64,000 bases of DNA from NCBI GenBank assembly GCA_004144595.1, contig SEEM01000008.1, forward strand, positions 1 through 64,000, read 5' to 3'. A program made the position numbers and the translations under genes. The notes beneath the pieces are model-generated. The model searched no databases, had not been told where the DNA came from, and was given only the letters and a program-made list of their open reading frames with translations. This DNA is from Hyphomicrobiales bacterium. GTDB taxonomy: Bacteria; Pseudomonadota; Alphaproteobacteria; Rhizobiales; Beijerinckiaceae. How positions within the stretch are numbered: position 1 is the stretch's first letter; the number at the start of each line of letters is the position of its first letter. Of this stretch, positions 18,184 to 26,724 are shown piece by piece.

Positions 18184-19197
18184 ATGCCGATGTTTGCTGA
18201 GATGACCGACTTCGTCGGCAAGATCCTGGACAAGATTTCGGCGACGAGCCTGGTCGCGACCGGGATGCTTCTGCTGACCGCGCTGGTGAGCGCGCTGGTC
18301 GCCTATCTCCGGACGACGAAGGATCGCAGCTTCCGCGAGTTTTTCGACTTCGTGTTCCCCAACGAGATCATCACGCACCCCTCGGCGAAGGCCGACCTGC
18401 TGTTCTGGGTCACGCGCAAGGCGCTCATGCCCTTCCTGATGCTGCCGGCGGGGATCACCTTCGTCGTAGCGGTCGGCTATGCCACCAACCGGCTGCTGGC
18501 GACGCTCTTCCAGATCGACCCGCCCTTGATCCCGGGGCCGGCCGGCCCGGTCACCACGGTGATCTTCACCGTGACCATGCTGCTGGCCTATGACATCTCC
18601 TACTATCTCTACCATGTGGCGCAGCACCGCTTCCCGATCCTGTGGGAACTGCACAAGGTCCATCATTCCGCCGAGGTGATGGTCGGCATCACCAAGGACC
18701 GCGTCCACCCGCTGGACGAATTGATGAACCGCGCCTGGGACGGCGTCATCCCCGGCATCTGCTTCGGCATCTGGTCGCTGGTCTCGCTCAATCTCGTCGA
18801 ACTCACCGTCTTCGGCATCAATGTCTACGTGATGCGCAACATCCTGATGATGGACTTCGTCAGGCACACGCATTTCAAGATTTCGTTCGGGTCGCTCAAC
18901 AACGTCGTCCTGTGCCCGCACTGGCACCAGTTGCACCACAGCGTTGACCCGCGCCATTACGACAAGAATTTCGGCCTGCTTTTCTCGTTCTGGGACCGCT
19001 TCTTCGGGACGCTTTGCGTGCCGAAGCCCGACGAGGACTTCAAGTTCGGACTGATGGAACGCAACGTCCGCGACTACCAGTCGCTTTCCGGCCTCTATCT
19101 CATGCCGCTCAGGCGGATGTGGCACCAGATCAGGCTGCGCCTGCGTCCGCGCGCCAGCCGCCAGGCGACCTCTGAGATCGAGGAAACCCGGTCGTGA
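18184..19197 (+). CDS. Sterol desaturase / fatty-acid hydroxylase family membrane protein
   Basis: 337-aa inner-membrane di-iron enzyme. Four hydrophobic segments flank the histidine clusters of the family: HVAQH, HKVHH, the H-rich FVRHTHF and HQLHH. Members hydroxylate or desaturate lipid substrates, but the substrate here is unknown. The gene begins 190 bp after wspR. Its stop overlaps the start of the next gene (GTGAGC at 19194), tying it to the polysaccharide-side acetyltransferase rather than to wsp. The 190-bp gap holds no gene I can see. Confidence 0.87.
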   Translation: MPMFAEMTDFVGKILDKISATSLVATGMLLLTALVSALVAYLRTTKDRSFREFFDFVFPNEIITHPSAKADLLFWVTRKALMPFLMLPAGITFVVAVGYATNRLLATLFQIDPPLIPGPAGPVTTVIFTVTMLLAYDISYYLYHVAQHRFPILWELHKVHHSAEVMVGITKDRVHPLDELMNRAWDGVIPGICFGIWSLVSLNLVELTVFGINVYVMRNILMMDFVRHTHFKISFGSLNNVVLCPHWHQLHHSVDPRHYDKNFGLLFSFWDRFFGTLCVPKPDEDFKFGLMERNVRDYQSLSGLYLMPLRRMWHQIRLRLRPRASRQATSEIEETRS

Positions 19198-20357
19198 GCG
19201 GACGGAAGCGGCTTGCTGCGGCAGGCGGCCGACACATCGAGACCATCACCTCCTATCAGGAGTTCGCTGCACTCGCCCCGGCCTGGGACCACCTGTGGCA
19301 GCGAGCCGACGGCCTGGTCTTCCAAAGCCATGCCTGGATCGATGCCTGGTGGCGCACCGCGACGCGCCGCGACGACCGCGATCTCGTCATCGGCCTGGTC
19401 TGGAACGGCGCCGCGCTCGAAGCCGTGCTGCCCTTCGCTACGATCCGCCGCCGCGGCGTCACCGTGCTGGAATGGGCCGCCAAGGAGCATAGCGACTACG
19501 GCGATGCCCTCCTTGCCCCGGACGGGAATCGCGATGCCGTCGCCGCCCTGTGGTGGGAGATCGCCGCGACCGGGCGCTTCGACATGCTCTATCTCAACCG
19601 GCTCCTGCCCGATGCCGCGATGCGGAGCATCATCGCCCCGGACCTCACGGCCGGCACCTTACGTCCGAACCATCGCAGCGAGATCAGCTATCGCGTCGCC
19701 GGCCCCTGGCAGCGCGGCACGGACTGGTTCGAGGCGCAGTCGAAGAAGACGCGGCAGAACTACCGGCGCGGCCGGAAATTCATGGAAGAAGGCGGCGCGC
19801 TCCGCTTCCGCCTGATGGGGCCGGACGAGCCTTTAGAGCCGGTGCTCGCCCGCGTCACCGCCCTGAAGCGTAAATGGCTGCAGCGGCATGGCCGCGCCTC
19901 AGACCTGTTCGACGAGGGCACGCCGGCGCTCGCCGCGCTGGTCGACGTGATGAGCCGCCTCGGCATCCTCCACGTCTTCGTGCTGGAACTGGCCGGCACC
20001 GTCGTCGCCGTCTCTATCAACGTCGTCCAGCGCCGGCGGATGATGGCCTTCATCACCACCTATGATCCCGAATTCGAGCGTGCCTCGCCCGGCATGGTCC
20101 TGATGATGGACTATATCCAGTGGTCGATCGACCAAGGGCTGGAGATGGTCGACTTCATGTGCGGGGGCGAGGATTTCAAGCGGCGCTTCGCTACGCAATC
20201 CGAGACGCTGGTGTCGGTGACCGGCGCGCGCACGCTGATGGGCCGGCTCGCCATGCTGGCCGACAGGGCCGGCCACGCGCTCAGGAACTGGCGTGCGCAG
20301 CCGCCGGTTTCCGGCGAGCCAGCGGATTCCGCCGAACCATCGCCGAGCCATCGATAA
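19194..20357 (+). CDS. CelD/BioF2-like GNAT acetyltransferase
   Basis: 387 aa with the double-GNAT fold seen in CelD/BcsL-type proteins of polysaccharide loci: an N-terminal half with WDHLWQRADGLVFQSHAWID and a C-terminal GNAT half (AGTVVAVSINVV, DPEFERASPGMVLMMDYIQW, DFMCGGEDFKRRFAT). It probably acylates a sugar or lipid intermediate during exopolysaccharide synthesis. It starts at GTG 19194 overlapping the previous stop. Its last 77 bp overlap the 3' end of the convergent gene on the minus strand. Confidence 0.85.
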   Translation: MSGRKRLAAAGGRHIETITSYQEFAALAPAWDHLWQRADGLVFQSHAWIDAWWRTATRRDDRDLVIGLVWNGAALEAVLPFATIRRRGVTVLEWAAKEHSDYGDALLAPDGNRDAVAALWWEIAATGRFDMLYLNRLLPDAAMRSIIAPDLTAGTLRPNHRSEISYRVAGPWQRGTDWFEAQSKKTRQNYRRGRKFMEEGGALRFRLMGPDEPLEPVLARVTALKRKWLQRHGRASDLFDEGTPALAALVDVMSRLGILHVFVLELAGTVVAVSINVVQRRRMMAFITTYDPEFERASPGMVLMMDYIQWSIDQGLEMVDFMCGGEDFKRRFATQSETLVSVTGARTLMGRLAMLADRAGHALRNWRAQPPVSGEPADSAEPSPSHR

Positions 20358-21798
20358 ACTCGAATCCGCCAGCGCTGTTCAGGCTGTGCAGGCGCCGGCC
20401 GGGCCAGAGCGGACCGGCCTCCAGGATGGTCTCGATGTCCTGGGCGAAGCCGGCATCGTCGAGTTGCGTGACGCGCGCAATGCCGAGCGCCTTGCCATAG
20501 CCAAGGCGACAATCCTGAACCGGGCGCAGTAACTGGCCATCGCGCAGCACCATGCGGCCAGCCGGGCGCGCCGAGGCGATGTCGATCAGCACGGGGTTGC
20601 GCGGATGCGCTCTCCACGGCCCCCGGAAATCCGGGGCCGACCACAGGTGCAGCGCGTCGGAAAAGGAGCCGCCGCCGTCGCGCACCGTCGCGAACAGCCA
20701 CCAGGACCCGTCAAGCTCGATCAGGGTGGCGTCGCTCGCGGTGACGCCCTCGATCAGGGTCGCCTCCTTCACCCAGCCGCCCGGGAAGGCGGTGGCGCGG
20801 AACAGGTCGACGCGCCCCGCGCTGCAGCTCTCCGGGATCATCCAGACCTCGCCATCCCGTGCGAAGACGAAGGGATAGGACAGATGGCACGGCTGCTCGA
20901 ACACGGGTTCGGGCGTGCCCAGCGGGCCGTCCGGCCCGAACTCGACCGCCGAGATGATGCCTTTGCCGGTCGCATGGGGGAAGTCCTCGACGAAGAGCGT
21001 GAGCCGGCCCTCGTGCAGGATCGGAAACGGATCGGCATAGAAGCGGGTGCCGTCATCCGGCAGGTCGGTCCAGCCGCCATCGGGATGCCGTTTCAACGCG
21101 AACAGGTCGGGGCCATCGAGCCTGCGCCAGCCGACCCGCCAGTGCGGCGCGTGGAAGCAGCTTCGATAGACCAGCTCCAGCGCCTTCGAGATCCCCGCCT
21201 TGACGATGGTCCGGGCGATGCCGGCCTGCGGCGCGGCCGCTGCCTGCTCGTCCTCCGTCGGTGGCAGGGCGGGAACGCGCAGCCTCCCGCCCGACACCGC
21301 CGAGACGATCAGCGTCACCACACGGCTGAGGACATCGTCCAGCGTCGCCAGAAGGATGCGGCCATATTCGGTTCCCGGCCGGCCGGCGGCGATCAGTTCG
21401 CCGCCCTCCTTCAGTTCGACAAGCGGCATCCGCCCGGTGAGCAATGCCGCAACGAGCGCGCCCTCCCCCGCCCCTCCGTCGAAATGCAGCAGCCAGCGGC
21501 GCGCGGACGCGGCTGCCCTTCCGTCTCCGAGGTCGAGAACCAGATCGGATCCGCCGTTGGGCGAGCTTGTCGGAATCGTCACATCCACTCGGGAAACCCT
21601 TGAGAACAGGCCCTCTGAGCGCAGGTTGTGAAGAACGCCTTCCACGCGGAACAGCGGCCCGAGCCCGCTCTGGTCGACCAGCTCGATCGCCGGCAGGGAG
21701 ACCGACAGGTCGATGTTCGGTATGGTTCGCAGACGCTCGATCAGCAGGAGATGCCACCGCCGCAGCGGCGACGCATCGATGTTCACCGTCAGTCGCAT
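20281..21798 (-). CDS. GINT1-like protein of polysaccharide locus
   Basis: 505 aa. The C-terminal 280 residues form a five-bladed, GH43-like propeller region (TRFYADPFPILHEGRLTLFV, CHLSYPFVFARDGEVWMIPE, ATLIELDGSWWLFATVRDGG) like the N-terminal domain of plant glucosamine inositolphosphorylceramide transferase. The N-terminal part (about residues 1-180) resembles proteins that accompany such domains in bacterial EPS loci. No signal peptide. The role is probably sugar transfer or modification, not demonstrated. It ends inside the 3' end of the acetyltransferase gene and is divergent from the Wzc-like gene. Confidence 0.7.
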   Translation of the reverse strand: MRLTVNIDASPLRRWHLLLIERLRTIPNIDLSVSLPAIELVDQSGLGPLFRVEGVLHNLRSEGLFSRVSRVDVTIPTSSPNGGSDLVLDLGDGRAAASARRWLLHFDGGAGEGALVAALLTGRMPLVELKEGGELIAAGRPGTEYGRILLATLDDVLSRVVTLIVSAVSGGRLRVPALPPTEDEQAAAAPQAGIARTIVKAGISKALELVYRSCFHAPHWRVGWRRLDGPDLFALKRHPDGGWTDLPDDGTRFYADPFPILHEGRLTLFVEDFPHATGKGIISAVEFGPDGPLGTPEPVFEQPCHLSYPFVFARDGEVWMIPESCSAGRVDLFRATAFPGGWVKEATLIEGVTASDATLIELDGSWWLFATVRDGGGSFSDALHLWSAPDFRGPWRAHPRNPVLIDIASARPAGRMVLRDGQLLRPVQDCRLGYGKALGIARVTQLDDAGFAQDIETILEAGPLWPGRRLHSLNSAGGFEFIDGSAMVRRNPLARRKPAAAHASS

Positions 21799-21996
21799 GC
21801 ACCACCCAACGCCGCCGCGCGCATCAGGCGATCCGCGAGCAGGCCGCAGCCTGACATCCCGGGATTTCGATTTCGTTAGCTCTGCCGTCGCGGCGCTTCA
21901 ACGGCCGAGCGGGGCTTGTTAAGGAGTCGATGGCATGGTTCCGGAGGTGCCGCGACCTGAAAAACCGCAGCGCCGGCGTTGTTGCGTTGGTAGAGT

Positions 21997-24141
21997 ATGG
22001 GAATGGCCAGCCTGGCTGCGACCGATCATCGTCAGGAGGAAGCGGTGCAGCCGGCTCCTCGCGAGAGCTATCGCCGGCGTCAGGATGGCGCTGTCGAGAT
22101 CTCCGAGCTCTGGCGCATCCTCTGGCACCGCCGGTTCATGATCCTGGGGGTAGCTGGCCTGTTCGCGGGCCTGGCGCTCGCCTATGGCATCGTGACCTCG
22201 CCGCTCTACACCGCCTCGGCCCAACTCCTGATCGACCCGCGAGACCGCAACGTCGTCAGCAACGACGTCAACCCCAGCTCCGTCTCGCCGGATGGCGGGC
22301 TCGCACAGGTCGAGAGCCAGGCCAGCGTTATCCAGTCCACCAGCGTGCTGATGCGCGCCATTCGTTCGACGAAGCTTGCCGAGGACAGCGAGTTCAACGG
22401 ATTGGGACTGCTCTCGCGTCTGCTCGGCCGGGTCGCGAACGACACGCCCAGCGCCGATGGCAGCCTGTCCCCGGCGGAGGCACGCGCGCTCGCCAATCTG
22501 CGCCGCAAATTCTCCGTGCGGCGCGCCGACAAGGTCTTCGTCGTCGACGTCGTCGTGACGACGAAGGATGCCGAGAAATCCGCCAAGCTCGCCAATGCCG
22601 TCGCCGAAGCCTATCTCGCCGACCAGGCCGATGCCCGCAGCAAGGCGGCGACCGAGGCATCCGACGGCCTGACAGCCCGGCTCGACGAACAGCGCAAGCG
22701 CGTCGAAAAGGCCGAGAACGCCGTCGAACGCTATCGCGCCCAGAACAACCTCGTCGCCTCCTCCGGCCGCCTGATCAGCGACCAGCAGCTCGGCGAGATC
22801 AGCAACCAGCTGTCCGCCGCGCAGGCGCGGACGGCCGCGCTCAAGTCGCAGGTCGAGCAGATCGCCCAGCAGCGCCGCGGCGGCAGCCTCGCCGGCAACT
22901 CGACCGAGGCGATCCAGTCGCCGGTCGTCGCCAAGCTGCGCGAGCAGGAGGCGACGCTCGTCCAGCGCGAGGCCGACCTGCAGAGCCAGCTCGGGCCGCG
23001 CCATCCCTCGATCGGCGCGGCGCAGAGCCAGCTCGTCACCATCCGCCGGATGATCGCGACAGAGATCACCCGCGTCGAGCAATCCGTGCGCACCGATTAC
23101 GAGCGCGCGCAGGGCAACGAGAAGCTCCTCGCCGGCAAGCTGGAAGCCCTGACCCGGCAGACGCAAGGCGCCGACCAGGCCTCCGTCCGGCTGCGGGATC
23201 TCCAGCGCGACCTCGAAGCGGCCCGCACCGTCTATGCCAATTTCCTGCTGCGCGCCCAGGAAACCCGTGAACAGGCCACTCTCGACACGACAAATGCCCG
23301 CGTCATCAGCCGGGCCCAGCCGCCGCAGCAGGCGAGCTGGCCGCCGACGCTGCCGCTGATCGCCGCCGCCGGAATGCTCGGGCTCGGCCTCGGCGCCGGC
23401 ATCGCCCTGATCCGGGAATACGCCGCCCCCCATCTCATCTCGCGCTCCCAGGCCGAGGCGCTGGTCGGCGCACCGGTCATCGCCGTCCTGCGGCCCGGCA
23501 GGCCGGCCCCCAGGCGGCGCTGGCGCCTGCGCAAGACGCCGCCCGCACCTACCGAGGCCAGAAGCGAGGCCGGATTTGCGCTGCTGCGCCTGTTCAACGC
23601 CCCGGAAACTAGCGCTACGGCTGCGCGCAGCCTGCTCCTGACCTCGGTCGAAGGCGATGCTGCCGCTCGCGAGCGCGTCACCGACCTGCTCGCCGAAGCG
23701 GCTGTCCAGCAAGGCGAGCGCGTCCTCCTGATCGACGCAGATCTCGAAAAGGCGCCGGAGGAGACCGGCCCCGGGCTGATGGACCTGCTCCGCGGCGAAA
23801 GCAGCCTGGAAGCGGCGATCCATTTCGGCGCCAATAAGGACGTCGCGATGATGTCGGGCGGGCGCCGCAAGGCGCCGCCGCAGAAGGGCGTCGGCCGGAC
23901 TTTCGCAATGCGCATGCTCGCCGACGCCAGCCGGCACTTCGACCTCGTGGTGATGGATGGCGGCTCGCTCGGCCGCAATGTCAGGATCGCTCCGCTCGTC
24001 GGCATGGTCGAGGAAATCGTGCTGGTCGCCAGGCTCTACGGGACGCGGCAGCAGGATATCGTCCAGGCGATGGAGGCCGCGCGCATCATGGGCCGCTCGA
24101 TCACGGCGACGATCCTCGTCGACGGCAGCGGGCGCGGCTAG
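21997..24141 (+). CDS. Wzc/GumC-like exopolysaccharide chain-length protein, degenerate kinase domain
   Basis: 714 aa. A Wzz domain with TM1 (about residues 47-68, FMILGVAGLFAGLALAYGI), a long periplasmic coiled coil, and TM2 (about 451-475) precedes a cytoplasmic BY-kinase-like domain. Walker A' is present (RVLLIDADLEK) but the Walker A position reads TSVEGDAAARER with no GK[ST], and the C-terminus (VDGSGRG) has no tyrosine cluster. So it should set chain length and gate export, but ATP-dependent autophosphorylation is doubtful. The stop TAG is contributed by the intergenic repeat that follows. Confidence 0.88.
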   Translation: MGMASLAATDHRQEEAVQPAPRESYRRRQDGAVEISELWRILWHRRFMILGVAGLFAGLALAYGIVTSPLYTASAQLLIDPRDRNVVSNDVNPSSVSPDGGLAQVESQASVIQSTSVLMRAIRSTKLAEDSEFNGLGLLSRLLGRVANDTPSADGSLSPAEARALANLRRKFSVRRADKVFVVDVVVTTKDAEKSAKLANAVAEAYLADQADARSKAATEASDGLTARLDEQRKRVEKAENAVERYRAQNNLVASSGRLISDQQLGEISNQLSAAQARTAALKSQVEQIAQQRRGGSLAGNSTEAIQSPVVAKLREQEATLVQREADLQSQLGPRHPSIGAAQSQLVTIRRMIATEITRVEQSVRTDYERAQGNEKLLAGKLEALTRQTQGADQASVRLRDLQRDLEAARTVYANFLLRAQETREQATLDTTNARVISRAQPPQQASWPPTLPLIAAAGMLGLGLGAGIALIREYAAPHLISRSQAEALVGAPVIAVLRPGRPAPRRRWRLRKTPPAPTEARSEAGFALLRLFNAPETSATAARSLLLTSVEGDAAARERVTDLLAEAAVQQGERVLLIDADLEKAPEETGPGLMDLLRGESSLEAAIHFGANKDVAMMSGGRRKAPPQKGVGRTFAMRMLADASRHFDLVVMDGGSLGRNVRIAPLVGMVEEIVLVARLYGTRQQDIVQAMEAARIMGRSITATILVDGSGRG

Positions 24142-24186
24142 AGCATTTTCAAGCGAAGTGGACACCGGTTCACGTGAAGAAAATGC
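24139..24186. repeat. TAGAGCAT-type intergenic stem-loop repeat between EPS genes
   Basis: Outer arms GCATTTTC (24143-24150) and GAAAATGC (24179-24186) enclose a second partial stem around AGTGGACACCGGTTCAC. This TAGAGCAT...AGTGGA...ATGC form matches the repeat at 38561-38608. Its first three bases are the stop codon of the Wzc-like gene, and both candidate starts of the next gene (GTG 24174, ATG 24183) lie within it. Confidence 0.65.
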
Positions 24187-25538
24187 AGCAAAATAACCTC
24201 ACGCGCGTCGGCGCCGGCTTCCCCGCAGCGCCGGGCTGGGTCAGGCTCGACGGTCTGAGCCGCATCGGCCTGATTGCCGCGATGCTGCTGCTGTTCTGCG
24301 TCTCCGGCGGCATGCTCTGGATCGTAGGCTACAACTATGACGGCCTCACCGGCTCGGCCGCGAGCAAGATCCACCCCTCGACCTACCTGATCGTGCTGAC
24401 CTTCTGCTGGAGCCTGATCGCCAGCGGCGATCCGGTCAGCCGCGGCATCCATCTCGCGTCGGTCAGGCCGGCCACATTGCTGATGCTGGTCGTCACCATC
24501 GCCATCATCATCGTGACCATCCTGCGCGGCGGTGCCGGCATCGGCGGCATGGTCGACACCTATGTCGCCTCCTGCCTGCTGGTTTTCCTGCTGGTCGATG
24601 CCGACGACGAGACCATGGCGACGCTGACCACCCTGCTGCATGTCGTGATGACCCTGAACGCCCTGCTCGCGCTCGCGGAATTCGTCACCCAGGTCCGCCT
24701 CTTCCCATACCGGTTCGACGGCATCGCCTTCGAGACCGACACACGCTCCGCCGCGCTGCACGGCCACCCTCTCGCCAATGCCCTGATCACCGCCTGCTAT
24801 CTGATGGCGCTCATCAGCGGCTCCCGCCCGTTATCGCCCGCCGTGCGGGGCACGCTGATCGCGCTCCAAAGCGCCGCGCTCGTCGTCTTCGGCGGGCGCA
24901 CCGCGTTGCTGGTATCGCTCGCTCTCGGACTCTGCTACGGCATCGCCATGCTGTTTTCCTCGCTGCGCGGCGGACGGGTCTCGCTCGTCGCCGCAGCGAT
25001 CGCATGCCTGCTGGTGGCCGTGCTTCCGGTCGCGATCGGCGGGCTGGCGGGGCTCGGCTTCTTCGACGACCTCGCCACGCGCTTCGTCTCCGACGGCGGC
25101 AGCGCCAATGCGCGCAAGGAAATGCTCGATCTGCTCGGCATGTTCTCGCTGGGCGACCTCGTCTTTGGCCCCGACAATGATCTCGTCGAGACGCTCAGGC
25201 GCGTCAACGGCCTGGAATGGGGCATCGAGAACCCCTTCATCCGCATGACCCTTTACCAGGGCGCGATCGTCACCGCGCTGGTGACGGTAGCCTTCGGCCT
25301 CTTCATGTACGAACTGGCGCGGGCCGGACGGGCCGGCGGCGTCTGGCTGCCGATGATCGTCTGGATCATCCTGTTGAACGGCTCGGAGAGCATCTCGACG
25401 AAGACGAACCTGCCCGCCAAGTTCGCGATCGTCGTGCTCTGCCTCTACCGGCCGGAGCGCTCGGCAGGCGCCGCGTCGCTCAGCCCGGCAGCTTCAGCCC
25501 GAGCGCCTCGATCATGGCCGGATCGAGCGGCCGGCTGA
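24183..25538 (+). CDS. VpsF-type polysaccharide polymerase (Wzy/O-antigen-ligase-like)
   Basis: About 451-aa polytopic membrane protein with around ten hydrophobic segments and a central loop (FETDTRSAALHGHPLANALIT) typical of VpsF-family polymerases. It has GGRTALLVSLALGL downstream and a periplasmic segment FGPDNDLVETLRRVNGLEWG. It should polymerise repeat units in the periplasm. The start is uncertain: GTG 24174 and ATG 24183 both lie inside the repeat and neither has a clear ribosome site. The last 59 bp overlap the convergent GH5 gene. Confidence 0.82.
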   Translation: MQQNNLTRVGAGFPAAPGWVRLDGLSRIGLIAAMLLLFCVSGGMLWIVGYNYDGLTGSAASKIHPSTYLIVLTFCWSLIASGDPVSRGIHLASVRPATLLMLVVTIAIIIVTILRGGAGIGGMVDTYVASCLLVFLLVDADDETMATLTTLLHVVMTLNALLALAEFVTQVRLFPYRFDGIAFETDTRSAALHGHPLANALITACYLMALISGSRPLSPAVRGTLIALQSAALVVFGGRTALLVSLALGLCYGIAMLFSSLRGGRVSLVAAAIACLLVAVLPVAIGGLAGLGFFDDLATRFVSDGGSANARKEMLDLLGMFSLGDLVFGPDNDLVETLRRVNGLEWGIENPFIRMTLYQGAIVTALVTVAFGLFMYELARAGRAGGVWLPMIVWIILLNGSESISTKTNLPAKFAIVVLCLYRPERSAGAASLSPAASARAPRSWPDRAAG

Positions 25539-26724
25539 CATCGTCGACCAGCAGTCCGAGGCTGTCGAACAGGTTCCAGAACGCCCAGGGAAAGCCGAGC
25601 GCCTCCGCGCTCATCCGGACGTCGCGGACATAGCGCGCCCGGTCGGCTGGCGCGGATGCGGCGATGCCCGCACCTGTCCGGACGGCGCCGAATTCGCCCA
25701 TCAGGATGCGGCCGGGCGCGATGCGCTCCCGCTGCGCCCAGGCGCGGACCTGAGCCAGATAGCCCTCGATGAAGGGCCGGTCCGGCCGGGCGTCGAAATA
25801 CTCCTTCAGCACCCGCTCGGTCTCCCGGTAGGTGGCCGCACCGCGCCCCGCTGTTGGCTGGCCGAGTTCCGCCATCCGAGCGCGAACCGCTGCCAGCGTC
25901 GTCTCCAGCGTGCCGCGCGAAGCCGGCCAGGGCACGGCGTTCAGCGCGGGATAGAACGGCTCGCTCATCCATTTCGCGCCCTGGTGGGAGAACAGATAAG
26001 GCTCGTAGAAATGGAAGGTGAAGAGCAGCGGCTCGAAGGCGGCGAGCGATTTGGCCTTCAGCGGCTCCAGCCCGGCGATCATGCTGCCGCAGGCTCCGGT
26101 CGCGACCAGGGTGAGGCTGGGCGCGGCGCTGCGCGCGGCGCCCAGCATGCGCTTCTGGACCCGCTCCCATTCGGCCGCGCCGCAAGCCTGGAACGGCTCG
26201 TTGACAGGTTCGAGCGCGACGCGGTCCGGCCCCAGCCGGGCAAGCCGGCGCGCCAGTTCGGCGATCAGCGTGAGATAGCCCGGAAAACCAGGCGCGGTTT
26301 CGCTGCCGAACAGATACGCAGGCGTCCAGTGATGCGTCGCGGCATTGGCTTGGAGATTGAGCACGACCGCGAAATCCTGGCCGAGCGCCGACGCGACCGC
26401 GGCGATGAGCTGGTCGAGCAGGATCGCCCTGTCCCGCGGCGCCGCGGCCACGATCGGGCCGGGGTCGACGGGAATGCGGACGAAATCGAAACCCGCCCGC
26501 CGCAACCGCCCGAGATCGCTCACTGTCGGAACCGGCCGGTCGAGCTGGAAGGGCGGCCAGTCGTAATCGGTGCGCGGCGCGGGGAATTCGCGCGTCAGCG
26601 AGAACCACGGCCACAGATTGATGCCACGCCGAAGGGTAAGCGGCTCGGCCGCCCGCGCCCGTCCGGCGCCGAGAAACGCCGCCCCGGCGGCACCCGCCAG
26701 AACGGCGCGGCGGCTGAAGCTCAT
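25480..26724 (-). CDS. Tat-exported glycoside hydrolase family 5 protein
   Basis: 414 aa starting MSFSRRAVLAGAAGAAFLGA, a twin-arginine signal with cleavage after ARA. The TIM barrel carries the GH5 acid/base Glu in VALEPVNEPFQ and the nucleophile Glu in ILMGEFGAVR. It probably trims or releases the exopolysaccharide made by this locus, as cellulase-like hydrolases do elsewhere; the substrate is unknown. ATG 26724 overlaps the stop of the upstream glycosyltransferase (ATGA), so the two are co-translated. A longer reading from 26829 would only shadow that gene. Confidence 0.88.
   Translation of the reverse strand: MSFSRRAVLAGAAGAAFLGAGRARAAEPLTLRRGINLWPWFSLTREFPAPRTDYDWPPFQLDRPVPTVSDLGRLRRAGFDFVRIPVDPGPIVAAAPRDRAILLDQLIAAVASALGQDFAVVLNLQANAATHHWTPAYLFGSETAPGFPGYLTLIAELARRLARLGPDRVALEPVNEPFQACGAAEWERVQKRMLGAARSAAPSLTLVATGACGSMIAGLEPLKAKSLAAFEPLLFTFHFYEPYLFSHQGAKWMSEPFYPALNAVPWPASRGTLETTLAAVRARMAELGQPTAGRGAATYRETERVLKEYFDARPDRPFIEGYLAQVRAWAQRERIAPGRILMGEFGAVRTGAGIAASAPADRARYVRDVRMSAEALGFPWAFWNLFDSLGLLVDDVSRPLDPAMIEALGLKLPG

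Noticed and set aside
21919-24165. 748-aa minus-strand ORF opposite the Wzc-like gene
   Set aside because: Shadow of the coiled-coil coding sequence; no start context or domain.
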